A DNA stretch of 64,000 nt. Source: Aspidiotus rigidus. Lineage: Eukaryota > Arthropoda > Insecta > Hemiptera > Diaspididae. Positions within the stretch are counted from its first letter, which is position 1, and each line of letters opens with the position of its first letter. Made by a program: the position numbers and the translations under genes. The notes under the pieces are model-generated. The model did not search any database, was not told where the DNA came from, and saw only the letters and a list, made by a program, of their open reading frames with translations. The DNA lies in the NCBI GenBank assembly GCA_035079385.1, contig JAVHKY010000003.1:27233501-27297500 (forward strand), read 5' to 3'. Below, piece by piece: positions 52,261-63,709 of the stretch.

Positions 52261-53245
52261 CCATTTGGATTTTAGGCCTAAAAATGACTCTGCAGCCCAT
52301 GTGGGTGAGTGGATGGGCCCAATTATTTGGCTTTCGAGTTTTCTCATTGGGAACAACATTTTGACGGACATTTGAAACATTTTCCGACCAAGGCCATTTT
52401 CCCCCCCTTACCCGGCTAGAGCCTTTAGAAATTCCTTGAAAAAATACCTGCCTAAAGAAATTACAAGTTCTTGCTCAAAGGAGATCAATTGAAATTAATT
52501 TTCAACTTCCTGTTCAGCTTTCACATCATCAGCTCAGAAGGTTAACATAATAGGCTGGAGGTTAGACCTATTACAATTCAAAACCTCAATTTTGACTACC
52601 AGGAGGGGCGGTATTGAGCTTTTGAAATGAGGGAAGGGTCGGATGAAGTCTTCTTGACACTCATTCGAAAGGAAACTGAATTCTAAACCTTTTTTGTAAT
52701 CGTATATTTGACTGTATGTTTGAAATTTTTCATTAAAAATGTAAAAAAACGTAATTCTTTGTTTTCTTTTACCATGTTTTTTCAAATTTGAAACGCGAGG
52801 ATTGTTCAAAATGAAATTTTCATAAGGAGTCAAGTTGTAGAGGAGACATAATGGAACAACTTTCGTTTGAAAATTTTTTGAAGAAAGTCGATATTTCTCG
52901 AGATAAACGAGCTTTTTAGATTTGGGGAGGTGATACTTGGAAAACAGTGAGTGAAAAAATAGGAATACAGGCTATATTTGTTCGTCTGAGTATGCAGAAC
53001 AATAATCAATCATGAAATTGCTTTCAACAGCCACATCGAGAGAATTTACAATTAGGACCCTACTAGTACGACTTTCTAGTATGGGAAATAACATTATACT
53101 ATCATAAACTATAGTATTGTAATAAGCTTATCAGCTAACATAGTGTGTACTGGACTTGAACTAGGCTAGGACCTTCCCTCATATTATACTTGGATGATAC
53201 TGGTCTTGGACTTCACCTAACATAAAGTCAGGAAGTTGAGAGCCA
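52261..53245. other. Spacer without recognised gene
   Basis: Short frames only, including 52534-52833 (-). No motif or splice context supports coding. Confidence 0.4.
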
Positions 53246-53921
53246 CGACCATGCATTTCTGGATCAAAGCATGAAACATGATACATATAATCTTTAGGTG
53301 GAGTACTTCAAAATGAGATATGTTGCCACCATTGGGGGAGGTGCTGACCCTCTTTCCGCGGGGGTTCTGTACCCCCAAAATCAGTTTTTTGCAAATATCT
53401 TGCCGCGTTCCAACTTTACAGGAAAAAATTTCAAATAAAAGTTGTAGAGCGTAAAATTTCCTACAAAATGATGTATTCATATGTTAGACTAGATCTATCC
53501 GTTCGGACTCAATGCGCGGATAAATAGCGCAAATTTTGGAAAAATCATTATTTTTTGTACTTTTACAGACCGTATTGAACTTGGATGGAGTTTTAGAGTA
53601 CAAACTTTTGAACAAAAAATATAAAGTATCAAGTTTTCTACAAATTGAAATATAATCACAAACGCTTATACCCAAATATAGGCATCTAGGGTAGACATTA
53701 TTGTTAAAATACACTAATTCAACGTATGTACAAATAAAAAAATGATACTGAGCAGTCAATATATTAGATAAAATTCATACAAAATATTTATCAGTTCTTC
53801 TTCTGATCAAAGGCGAGTGGCATGTAGCGGCAAAATTATAGGGTCAGCAAAAAATTGAAGAAAGAAAAAAAAACAAGACTTAGTCGCCAGGCGCCTCAGT
53901 ATACGGGTCTCTTGCGTTTTT

Positions 53922-54939
<1,018 letters not shown>

Positions 54940-54992
54940 TTTAGAAAATTCGGTACTCTACAACTTTCATTTCAAATTTTTTACTCTAAAAC

Positions 54993-55138
54993 TTTTTAAA
55001 TTACGTTGTGGTTACAAGGAAGGTTTTATTCGAAGTAACGATAAAAGAAAAGTACAAAACTGATTTTTAGATACGATACATAATTTTGTACATAGCAGCC
55101 AATAATAATTAACGGGTGTCGTGCGCGCCTACCTACAA
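54993..55138 (-). repeat. copia 3' LTR
   Basis: Left-hand copy in window coordinates. It matches 59293-59438 except at the first base and at one G/A difference (GGGTGTC against GGGTATC). The outer border is set by the TAAAAC duplication. Confidence 0.85.
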
Positions 55139-55174
55139 TACTTTCCCTCGTTGATTATTCGCATAAAAGAAAAA

Positions 55175-56659
55175 CTAAGTAAGTCCGGTCATCTTTCTCA
55201 TTGTTGTTAGACGCGACCCGCTGAGCGGCTCTGTAAGAATGTCGGCTCCTTGAAACTCCGTGGCGACCTTTGTCACTGCCACTTCCCCCTTCTGCACATA
55301 GTCACGTATCAGCAGGTATTTTCTGTTGATGTGCTTAGTACGTTGGTGTAATTCCGGGTTCTCCGCAATTCTGATAGCCGCCGCATTATCTACGTGAATC
55401 GTTGCAACTTCCTTTGTTCCCCGGATTTCCCCGAGCATTCTGGAGATCCATAGCGCTTCCTTCGTAGCTTCGTTTGCGGCAATGATCTCCGCTTCGGCGG
55501 TCGAGTCTGCCACTAATGGTTGCCTTTTACTGATCCACGATATCGCTCCTCCTGCGTATTCTATGAGCACGCCCGATGTTGACTTCCCAGATGTGCACCC
55601 CATGAAGTCTGCGTCACTGTAGCACTTGAATCTCTGTACCCCTCTTCTGTACAGAATACCTAAATCCGTTGCACCTGTGACGTACTTTAAAACGCGTTTT
55701 AATCTTGATACGTCTTCTTTTGTAGGTCTCTCTAGCGTCCTTGATAGAAAACCGACTGTAAACGCAAGGTCGGGTCTGCTTCCCAGTGCTAAGTACATGA
55801 GCGCGCCTACGGCCTTCCGGTAAGGAAAGGTGATTTCCGGAGCTTCTTCTCGATCTTTCCCTGCTTCGGAACCTCCTTTCCCTGATGGTTGTGATGGTAG
55901 TTTTACCATAGGTGTTGGAGCGGCGTTGCATCCAGCAAATTTGAACCTTTCGAGTATTTTATTTGCGAATGCTTTCTGGCCAACTTTCAACCCTTGACTC
56001 GTCTTCATGATCTCTAAGCCGAGGTAGTACGTGGCCTCTTCTTTTGTCGTGATCTTGAATTCTCGCCGCAATTCCTGGATGAATGCGTGTAAGTCCTCTT
56101 TGTCCGTGGCTGCCATTAGCCCATCGTCGACGTACAGGACTAGTAACAATTTTCTCTGGTTTCTTTCTCTCACATAAAGACATGGATCATTTTCGCTACG
56201 TTTGAATCCTCGCTCTTGCAAATAAGTTCCAAACCGATTATTCCAGCATCTGGAGCTCTGTTTCAGTCCGTAGAGACTTCTTATTAGCCTGCATGCTCTA
56301 TCGCTCCCATCCTCATAGCCTTCTGGTTGCTTCATGAAGATCGTTTCTTCCAGTTTGCCGTAAAGAAATGCGGTCGAAACGTCAAATTGAGCTAGAAACA
56401 TATTCTCGCTTGCCGCTATCGCAATTACCAGGCGTACTGTACTAAGTCGTGCTACTGGACTGAACGTCTGCGTATAATCGATACCTTCGCGCTGATTGAA
56501 CCCTTTGACGACGAGCCTAGCTTTATACTTGTCGATGCTTCCATTGGGTTTCAACTTTATTCTGAAAGTCCATTTACTCGGTAGCGCTTTCCTATCTTTT
56601 GGAAGCTCTGCAAGTTCCCAAGTGTTGTTTTCTTTCAGTGAGGAAATCTCTTTTTCCAT
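55175..56659 (-). CDS. copia reverse transcriptase and RNase H (polyprotein C-terminal segment)
   Basis: 494 codons in the same frame as the integrase. RVT_2 motifs: KWTFRIKLKPNGSIDKYKAR, QREGIDYTQTFSPVAR, QFDVSTAFLYGKLEE and the catalytic LLVLYVDDGLMAA. The RNase H region has CYSDADFMGCTSGKSTSG, DSTAEAEIIAA and HVDNAAAIRIA. The frame is uninterrupted to the stop at 55175. The catalytic residues look intact. The two upstream stops would prevent a full polyprotein unless read through. Confidence 0.95.
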   Translation of the reverse strand: MEKEISSLKENNTWELAELPKDRKALPSKWTFRIKLKPNGSIDKYKARLVVKGFNQREGIDYTQTFSPVARLSTVRLVIAIAASENMFLAQFDVSTAFLYGKLEETIFMKQPEGYEDGSDRACRLIRSLYGLKQSSRCWNNRFGTYLQERGFKRSENDPCLYVRERNQRKLLLVLYVDDGLMAATDKEDLHAFIQELRREFKITTKEEATYYLGLEIMKTSQGLKVGQKAFANKILERFKFAGCNAAPTPMVKLPSQPSGKGGSEAGKDREEAPEITFPYRKAVGALMYLALGSRPDLAFTVGFLSRTLERPTKEDVSRLKRVLKYVTGATDLGILYRRGVQRFKCYSDADFMGCTSGKSTSGVLIEYAGGAISWISKRQPLVADSTAEAEIIAANEATKEALWISRMLGEIRGTKEVATIHVDNAAAIRIAENPELHQRTKHINRKYLLIRDYVQKGEVAVTKVATEFQGADILTEPLSGSRLTTMRKMTGLT

Positions 56660-56668
56660 AGCTTCTTT

Positions 56669-57673
56669 CTACTTGAGGCTATCCTTGCTTTCAATCGCCT
56701 CAGAGTAGGTCTGTGGTTCAGTCTCAGAGTTATTTGCGGTTAGAACGAAAATCTCAGCCTCCGTCATCATTACAGAACTGTCGTAATAATCGGGTCGTTG
56801 AATCTTGCTTCTATCACGCAAACTCTTCCTTGAGACTGTGGGTTTCTCTTCCTCATCCTCTTGCTCTGATGCTGCATCTTCATACGCGCTATCGTTCAGA
56901 GGTGATTCTGTCTCCGATTCGTGATGATCCTCCTTGTTTTCACTTTTGGGATTAGGCGCACTGGCGTTTGGTATCTCTACCTTCCTTAAACACTCTTGAA
57001 GTCTTTCTTGAAAAATTACGTCCCTTGAAGTAATAATCTTTCCGCTTTCTTTCAGGTAAATTCTATACCTTTCATCTGCGTCGTAACCAACGAGAAAACC
57101 TTTAATAGCTTTCTGGTCCATTTTTCTTCTCTTTTCGGTTGGTATATGTACGAAGCATAGCGAACTGATGATACGTAGGTGCTTGATTCTTGGCTTTGTT
57201 CCTAGCCATAGTTCGTACGGGCTCATCCCTTCTACCGACGACTTGCCTGTTCTATTCAATACGTAGACTGATGTCTTAACTAGCTCGGCCCAAATAGCTT
57301 CTGGAAAGTTGATGAGTGACGTGTTTGAGTATTTGAAACTTCGCGTCATCTCGACTACCGTTCGATTTTCACGTTCGCTAGGATTCTGCTGCGGCGTGTA
57401 AGGAGCTGTAAGCCGATGCGTAATACCTTCTCTCTTCAGTATTCTTTTCACGTCCTCATTAACGATTTCGCCGCCGTTGTCACTCAGAATTTCCTTGATT
57501 CTGTGACCTTGCGTCTTAGCGTGCGCAATCATTTCCTCTAGAGCTATTTTAACTTCCGATTTTTCTCTCAATAGAAAAATGTAACGAAATTTGGTGAAGG
57601 CGTCTTTAAATACTGTAAAATAACGTTTCTTACCAAATGAATCGTCAAAGGGCCCGCATACATCGGTAAACAT
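56669..57673 (-). CDS. copia integrase (interrupted polyprotein segment)
   Basis: The same frame as the gag segment. DDE core residues are visible in FTDVCGPF, LSDNGGEIV and PQQNPSERENR. A downstream YELWLGTKPRIKHLRI segment is typical of copia integrases. It is followed by an acidic Ser/Glu-rich linker. The segment ends at an in-frame TAG (56669-56671), after which the same frame continues into reverse transcriptase. Integrase inserts the cDNA into the genome. Confidence 0.9.
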   Translation of the reverse strand: MFTDVCGPFDDSFGKKRYFTVFKDAFTKFRYIFLLREKSEVKIALEEMIAHAKTQGHRIKEILSDNGGEIVNEDVKRILKREGITHRLTAPYTPQQNPSERENRTVVEMTRSFKYSNTSLINFPEAIWAELVKTSVYVLNRTGKSSVEGMSPYELWLGTKPRIKHLRIISSLCFVHIPTEKRRKMDQKAIKGFLVGYDADERYRIYLKESGKIITSRDVIFQERLQECLRKVEIPNASAPNPKSENKEDHHESETESPLNDSAYEDAASEQEDEEEKPTVSRKSLRDRSKIQRPDYYDSSVMMTEAEIFVLTANNSETEPQTYSEAIESKDSLK

Positions 57674-57715
57674 TAATTTGCCAGGTGTCTGAGCCTTTCT
57701 TCTCGTACCAAATGG

Positions 57716-59209
57716 TTAACGATGAGTTTTACCATACACGCATGGTTCGCAAATTCTATCGTCTACATTTACTTTCAAGTGCAGTTCGTCCTGCAGCTTT
57801 TTCTTCACGTGTCGCTTGTCCTGGTGGCCCCATCTCTCATGGTACAATTGTAGTAGTGAGTTATCATTAACAGTTGTGTTCGCATCTGCCTTGAGTTCAG
57901 CAACTCGGGCTTCTATTTCCGCTCTATATAACGTACCATGTTGTTCTCGAACTCCGTTCAAAACTTTCTTCCCTTTTATCCAGAAAGAACAACTCGTCGT
58001 TGATGATCTGAACTCGCTATCTGCGTTTCTGTCGTGTGCGGCTAGCACTGAAAACAAATTCCTTGAGATATTTGGAACGTACCATACATCGTCTAGCCTA
58101 AGATGAGACACTTTACCATCTATGAGGGACAAAATCTCAATGGTCCCCGACCCCACTGCTTTCAGGCTTTGGTTGTCAGCCGTCTTCACTGAGTAGGAGG
58201 TTGGGAACTCGTTAAATTTGACAAACTGTTCGCGACTATTCGTGATGTGTCGAGTGGCTCCATTGTCCACCCACCAGCTTCTTTCGTCATTTTCTACTAC
58301 AAAAGCTTCTTCGCAGATCGAAATCAGAGCAACCTTGGATGTGTCTGGCTCTGTCACATTACTCTGTGCTTCCTTCTTTTTCGGACAACCATCCGCAAAC
58401 CATTTTGGGCATTTCCTTACCCAGTGGCCTTCATCAAAGCAATAGTTGCAACGGGTATTCTTTTTTAACCCTTTGTCAGTTCCTTTGCCTGCTCTTCTGC
58501 CTGCACCCGATCTATTTTTATTACCACTCGATTTTACAATTAGCGCTTCTTGGGTCAACTTCTCGCTACTATGCAGCGTGCTTGCGAAATTTCGTTCGAA
58601 CATACAAAGTTGCGCAATGAGTTCGTCTAACGTCTTCACGTCGTCCTTTGTAAGCAACATCCAACTTGACCTAAAGTTTTCAAATGAACTTGGTAGCACA
58701 TGCAAAATCTTACTTGCGAGTAGTAGTTCGGGTAGAGGTTCAAGCTGCTTCAGCTCCAGGCCATTATTTAGATCTACCCAGAAGTTCTTTAGCTTTGCGA
58801 TATGAGTAGATACATCTTCGCCTGACGTCCACGGAAATGCGAAAAAGTCTATGCAAGTCCTGAATACCTGGTCCTTTGCGGTGGCTTCGTAATGCGAGTG
58901 AAGCATTTTCCAGGTCTCTGCCGCCGTCTCCGTATTCATAATTCTCTGGTACACATCGTCTGTAACGGTGACACTAATTAAAGATTTGGCATAACTGTTA
59001 GCCTTACAAAATGCTTCGTCTTTCTTCTTATGCTCTTTGATTTCCGCATCCGATGCTCCCAATTCTAATGCCGTTGGTTTCTTCAATTTGTCTTCGATTA
59101 CGTCGATTCCATTTTCGTGGTAGCCCAAAACGTCGCGAATCTTTCGCTTCCAAATTGGCCAGTCAACCTCTCCGCTCAGAGGTTTAATATTCTTCGCTAG
59201 ACCTTCCAT
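57716..59209 (-). CDS. copia gag, zinc knuckle, protease and pre-integrase region
   Basis: 497 codons from ATG at 59207-59209. The N-terminal gag begins MEGLAKNIKPLSGEVDWPIW (UBN2/retrotrans_gag type). A zinc knuckle CNYCFDEGHWVRKC follows. The protease active site WWVDNGATRHI has Asn where Ser is usual. The pre-integrase domain has YHERWGHQ...CEPCVYGK. It stops at an in-frame TAA (57716-57718) exactly between the pre-integrase and integrase core regions, and the frame continues beyond. It encodes capsid and maturation functions of the retrotransposon particle. Confidence 0.9.
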   Translation of the reverse strand: MEGLAKNIKPLSGEVDWPIWKRKIRDVLGYHENGIDVIEDKLKKPTALELGASDAEIKEHKKKDEAFCKANSYAKSLISVTVTDDVYQRIMNTETAAETWKMLHSHYEATAKDQVFRTCIDFFAFPWTSGEDVSTHIAKLKNFWVDLNNGLELKQLEPLPELLLASKILHVLPSSFENFRSSWMLLTKDDVKTLDELIAQLCMFERNFASTLHSSEKLTQEALIVKSSGNKNRSGAGRRAGKGTDKGLKKNTRCNYCFDEGHWVRKCPKWFADGCPKKKEAQSNVTEPDTSKVALISICEEAFVVENDERSWWVDNGATRHITNSREQFVKFNEFPTSYSVKTADNQSLKAVGSGTIEILSLIDGKVSHLRLDDVWYVPNISRNLFSVLAAHDRNADSEFRSSTTSCSFWIKGKKVLNGVREQHGTLYRAEIEARVAELKADANTTVNDNSLLQLYHERWGHQDKRHVKKKLQDELHLKVNVDDRICEPCVYGKTHR

Positions 59210-59292
59210 AACGCGAAATGAGTTCTAAAAGAATTTTTTTTCTTTAAAAAAAAATCAACTAAAATCTGTTAATGAACTCCTGGGCCCATAAC

Positions 59293-59438
59293 CTTTTAAA
59301 TTACGTTGTGGTTACAAGGAAGGTTTTATTCGAAGTAACGATAAAAGAAAAGTACAAAACTGATTTTTAGATACGATACATAATTTTGTACATAGCAGCC
59401 AATAATAATTAACGGGTATCGTGCGCGCCTACCTACAA
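59293..59438 (-). repeat. copia 5' LTR
   Basis: Right-hand copy, immediately beside the primer-binding site. It would carry the promoter for the minus-strand transcript. Confidence 0.85.
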
Positions 59439-59776
59439 TAAAACTCCATCTAAGTTTAATACAGTCTGCAAAAGTACAAAAAATCCAAAATTTGCGCTCT
59501 TTATCCGCACATTGTGTCCGAACGGATAGATCTAGTCTAACATATGAATACATCATTTTGTAGGAAATTTTACGCTCTACAACTTTTATTTGAAATGTTT
59601 TCCTGTAAAGTTGAAACGCGACAAGATATTTGCAAAAAACTGATTCTGGGAGTACAGAACCCCCGCGGAAAGGGGGTCAGCACCTCCCCCAATGGTGGCA
59701 ACATATCTCATTTTGAAGTACTCGACCTAAAGATTATATGTACCCAGTTTCATGCTTTGATCTAGAAACGCATGAA

Positions 59777-61836
59777 TTGCATTGAATTTGGTCTTTATCC
59801 TCTTCACTACAGTATACTACAGGTCAAGCGTTCGTTCAGCCTGTTTTTTTTTTTTTTTTTTTTTTTTTCTCGTGAGAAATGGAGTGAGGTAAAAATGGAA
59901 GAACATCAAGGGATAAACATTCATGAACTCTGCTAACGATGTTAAAATCGTTATAACAATACTTATTGTAAACTTTGCTGGCGACCTTCAAAAGTGTCGA
60001 AAATAGTATCTATTTCCTACGAGGACGAAAATTCTCCCAGACTTGTACAAAAATACGAAAATTAAGGTGATCATAATCATGTTGTACTGCTGTTGACATA
60101 TTTGTAATTTACCCAGACATTGTCGAGCGAGATCCAAAAGATTACGAGTAAAATTCGATGAGTTTTCTGTGTCTCATGGTTGAGAAAATCGACAAAGTTT
60201 GAAATAAATTTGTTTCTGAGAATATGTACTCATATTTTACAATTCCCGTAACGCGTGTCCTAATGTAGTCGTACCATTACATGAATATTCACAAAAAGAA
60301 GGTCTTATCATTAGTATTACGTCAACTGCCGTTTGTTCATTATGATAAATAGAAACAGGGCCTGGGTTCATTCTGAGAGAAAAAATTCGCTTTCGAGACT
60401 ATGTTTAAACTTTTCACGAGCATAATCATATGTAAAAAGTTCAATTTTGATGCCATCACGTGTTGTAATACAACTGTGTGGGCCTCAAGTTAGCTAGTCT
60501 AAATTCATAAGAGTGACTATAAAAATGAGTTTAATTACTTTACTTACGAGTATTGTTGATTCGTTATTAAGATAAGGAAAAAGTAGCAAAAATTACTATT
60601 TTAGGCCGTATTCGTGAAAGCAGAAAGGAGGCTCGAGTTTTTTATAGGAGCGAGAGATATTTTACAGCTATAGTCTGATGAAGATGATACTCAATGACGT
60701 CATCGAGATCCTTTCACAGAGGACGTTCATAAAATAACGTTCGCATCAATTTTATTTTTCGCAATCTCCACTCTATAAACGAATTGCATTTCTAGATTAT
60801 CCAAATAATTATGAAATTAATGAGAAAAAAAAGCTCTTCTATCTACGAAAGTAATGTTGCGATTTTTCCACCCGAAGAAAATCGAAAATAAGGACCCGTA
60901 ACCTTCAGTGCTTTATTGACCGGATTAATTTTATTTTATTTTCGACGCAAGACCCGTAATAATGTAAACCTTTTAATGACTTACGAGGCGTATGCAGTAA
61001 TCCTTCTATACTATATCTATTTTTACTACCTGCATTATGTGCTGCTTGTGTTTTTATAATTCAAATTTACTGATAAAATATAATTTATTACGCTCGAACA
61101 ACGGTAAGAAAATCGCTCACGTAATACGTTCTATTTTGATCTGTCGAGTTGGAAAGTATTTCAACTTACGATGTACAATCCTTGCCAACGTTTGCGGAAG
61201 GATATAAGAAAAAACAATTTTTTATGCTCGTCGATGAAACAAATTTCAATAAATATCGCGCGATCGTGGCTGATTACTGTGATAATGCTCAGATTGTCTG
61301 TTTATGCTCATCAGTTTCCCGGTTAGCTTCGGAAAATAACTGAAGGAGAAGAATGCATATTTGAATGAATGAAATGTATGAAAAGTTTGTACCGCATAAG
61401 TGTTAATAATTATTGATCAAAGCTGGACTAGAAGCCAATTTCGACCCATGAACGAGAAGTGTTGATGAATTGACGAATGATTCGTGAACTTCAGTTGTAG
61501 AAAGTTGCGAAAGAACATTGAAAAATTCGATGAAAACAAGTGTTGATGTAGGATGTATCCATTTTTCTAAAATATTAACCTTTTCCACTTTTTGTCATCG
61601 GGGACATACAGCTAAGCTCTTGTATGAAGCCCGAGAGAATTTCACAGACTGCGTGTAAGTTATGTCGGAATTATTTCAAGTTATTCTATTCCCGCTTTGA
61701 TTGGCTCGACAAAAGAATCATTTCATCCTTCGACAAACTTCTTCATAGATTTTAGAAATATTTTACAAAAAAAGCGAAACAGAGAGGAACTCCCAGGTTC
61801 TCTCTTATGAACTGCGTAAGAAACCTGTTTGAATAA
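59777..61836. other. Intergenic stretch with no firm gene
   Basis: A T26 run lies at 59844-59869. A TGACGTCATCGAGATCCTTT word near 60693 echoes the dispersed repeat at 44490. The frame 61149-61343 (+) ends SVSRLASENN and looks weakly coding (61 codons from a Tyr/Asp-rich start), but no family, ATG or splice context supports it. Confidence 0.4.
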
Positions 61837-61867
61837 TGAAAAAGGGTTTTCCAATTGTACAAATCTA

Positions 61868-62142
61868 CTTTATTAGTTGCTTTTACAAGAGTACTTTCGG
61901 GTGTTATCCCATCATCAGTTGTGTCGCAAATGGAGAACAAGGCCTTAACCATGAGTTTTTATAGTATAACACTGTGATCTTATTGGCTATAACAATGCTG
62001 TGTTGTCGACAGCATTGTTATAGCCAATAAGATCACAGTGTTATACTATAAAAACTCATGGTTAAAGCCTTGTTCTCCAGTTGCGACACAACTGATGATG
62101 GGATAACACCCGAAAGTACTCTTGTAAAAGTAACTAATAAAA
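61868..62142. repeat. Near-perfect palindrome, 133-bp arms with a 9-bp spacer
   Basis: 61868-62000 and 62010-62142 are reverse complements with only a few mismatches (for example AATGGAG against ACTGGAG). The centre reads AATGCTG-TGTTGTCGA-CAGCATT. The arms contain the CTGATGATGGGATAACACCC-GAAA motif once in each orientation. Confidence 0.9.
62092..62115 (+). ncRNA. Hammerhead-ribozyme-like core (Penelope-type), tentative
   Basis: CTGATGA, a GGG-ATAACA-CCC hairpin and GAAA occur in order, as in the conserved core of a hammerhead. A possible stem III follows (GTACTCTTGTAAAAGTAAC, with a bulge). I could not find a fully convincing stem I, so activity is uncertain. Copies lie at 63134-63157 (+), 61895-61919 (-) and, diverged, 43395-43419 (+). 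Confidence 0.4.
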
Positions 62143-63394
62143 AGTATAGGCAATTTAAACAGATGAAGCGATGAAAAAAACATTTTGAAGTAACAAGCGG
62201 GACTATGTTGAAAAATGTAGTATTCGGTGTCAGAAATAAGCCCTCAAAAATCCGTGGGAAATTTTTTGTGGCACGTTCAAGCCCCCAAATTTCACTTTTT
62301 TGCTTATAACTCAAAAAGTTAAAGCTTTAGAGAAGCAAGTTTCAAACAAAAAAGATTCCTCGTAAAATTTACTACAAAATGCATGTATTACGTATGAACT
62401 TACGTCTAATCGTTAGCCTACAATAATGGTCCTCGGAAGTTTGAGAGTTTTGAAAAGTTTCTGAAAATCGAGATATTTTTGGCAAATATCTCGAAAATGG
62501 CGAGTGATGGAAAAAAAAGTTTGAAACAGAAGAGATTCCTTGTACAATTTTCTATAAAATTCATGCGTTACACGTCAGCCTAGGTCTAACCGTTAGCGTA
62601 ATATTGTTCAATTTTGACAACTTGAAGATATTTTAGAAAATGGAGAAATTTCAGGGAAATATCCCGAAGATGGCAAGTGGTGGAGAAAAATGTTTCAAAG
62701 AAAAAAGATTTATCATATGGTTTGCTATAAAACGGGGACTATTTGTCGAACTAAGAACCGTGATAAGCTACATTTTTCCATCACTGGCCATTTTCGAGAT
62801 ATTTGCCAAAAATATCTCGATTTTCAAAAAATTTTCAGAACTCTCCAACTTCCGAGAACCACTGTAGGCTAACGATTAGATATACGTTCATATATAATAC
62901 ATGCATTTTGTAGTAAATTTTACGAGGAATCTTTTTTGTTTGAAACTTGTTTCTCTAAAGCTTCAACTTTTTGAGTTATAAGCAAAAAAGCGAAATTTGA
63001 GGGCTTGAACGTGCCACAAAAAATTTTCCACAGCATTCGGCGGGCGGGGGTTTTGAGGGCTTATTTCTGACACCGAGTACTACATTTTTCAACATAGTCC
63101 CGCTTGTTACCTCAAAATGAAGTTGCGACACAACTGATGATGGGATAACACCCGAAAGTACTCTTGTAAAAGCAACTAATAAAGTAGATTTGTACAATTG
63201 GAAAACCCTTTTTCAATATCAGTGCTCTACTTACACCTCACTCACTCATTATGAGTTCCGATAACTGTTTGAATAAGTAAGATAAATATATTTAGAGCAC
63301 TTCTTGGAAGTTGAGCAATAGAGATGTAGTCCAGAAGAGAGGAATGAAGAAAGAAATTCGTCATTTGTAAATTTCCTAAATTTGCGGAATCAAC

Positions 63395-63706
63395 CACACA
63401 ACACAGAATTACCTGCCACGAATGAAGAAATTAGCGCCATCCTCATGCAACGGAACAACAATTCAGTACCAGGGCATGATGACATCAGATACAAAACCCT
63501 GGAAGAGACTAAAAAAACGTAGTCAAGACTATCAACAACCCTGATGAATGCATGCCTTGTACGGGGCACCATCCTTCCAAAAAATTTGGAAATGTTGACG
63601 TCTGGCTGTATTCTCGCGAAGCAAAGAGAGCGACAGATTAGCGGCCGAGTATCGCCCTCTCTCAGCAAGGTGCTTGAAAGACGCATTGCAAGCCGCACTG
63701 AGATAT
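63395..63706 (+). pseudogene. Non-LTR retrotransposon reverse transcriptase fragment
   Basis: ATNEEISAILMQRNNNSVPG, then HDDIRYKTLEE, then TTLMNACLVRGTILP, then VSPSLSKVLERRI follow the order seen at the start of LINE RT domains (…KKAPGPDGI…, …YRPISLLP…LGKVLERLI). An internal stop near 63521 and frame changes show decay. Confidence 0.6.
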
Positions 63707-63709
63707 GTA

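Larger units (their letters stand above)
54993..59438 (-). mobile_element. Ty1/copia LTR retrotransposon, 4,446 bp, young
   Basis: Flanking LTRs of about 146 bp (54993-55138 and 59293-59438) differ at about two positions. A TAAAAC direct repeat (54987-54992 and 59439-59444) marks the insertion, with an uncertainty of one or two bases at the border. The primer-binding site next to the 5' LTR reads GGTTATGGGCCCAGG on the minus strand (59279-59293), the initiator-Met tRNA type used by insect copia. A polypurine tract GAGGGAAAG lies at 55141-55149 beside the 3' LTR. The coding region 55175-59209 is one frame of 1,345 codons interrupted by two stops. Confidence 0.93.
61837..63215. mobile_element. 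Nested fold-back element, about 1.4 kb
   Basis: Outer arms 61837-61930 and 63122-63215 are inverted copies (GAAAAAGGGTTTTCCAATTG at the tips). Inner arms about 62185-62520 and 62770-63118 are a second inverted pair, including GTCCCGCTTGTTAC/GTAACAAGCGGGAC and GGCAAATATCTCGAAAATGG. A separate palindrome (61868-62142) sits in the left outer arm. There is no coding sequence. Sequence in the inner arms resembles parts of the 53246-53660 arm. Confidence 0.7.

Noticed and set aside
55614..56183. Additional ORFs antisense to or out of frame with copia RT (also 58218-58805 +)
   Set aside because: They are shadows of the single long copia frame, which carries all the conserved motifs.
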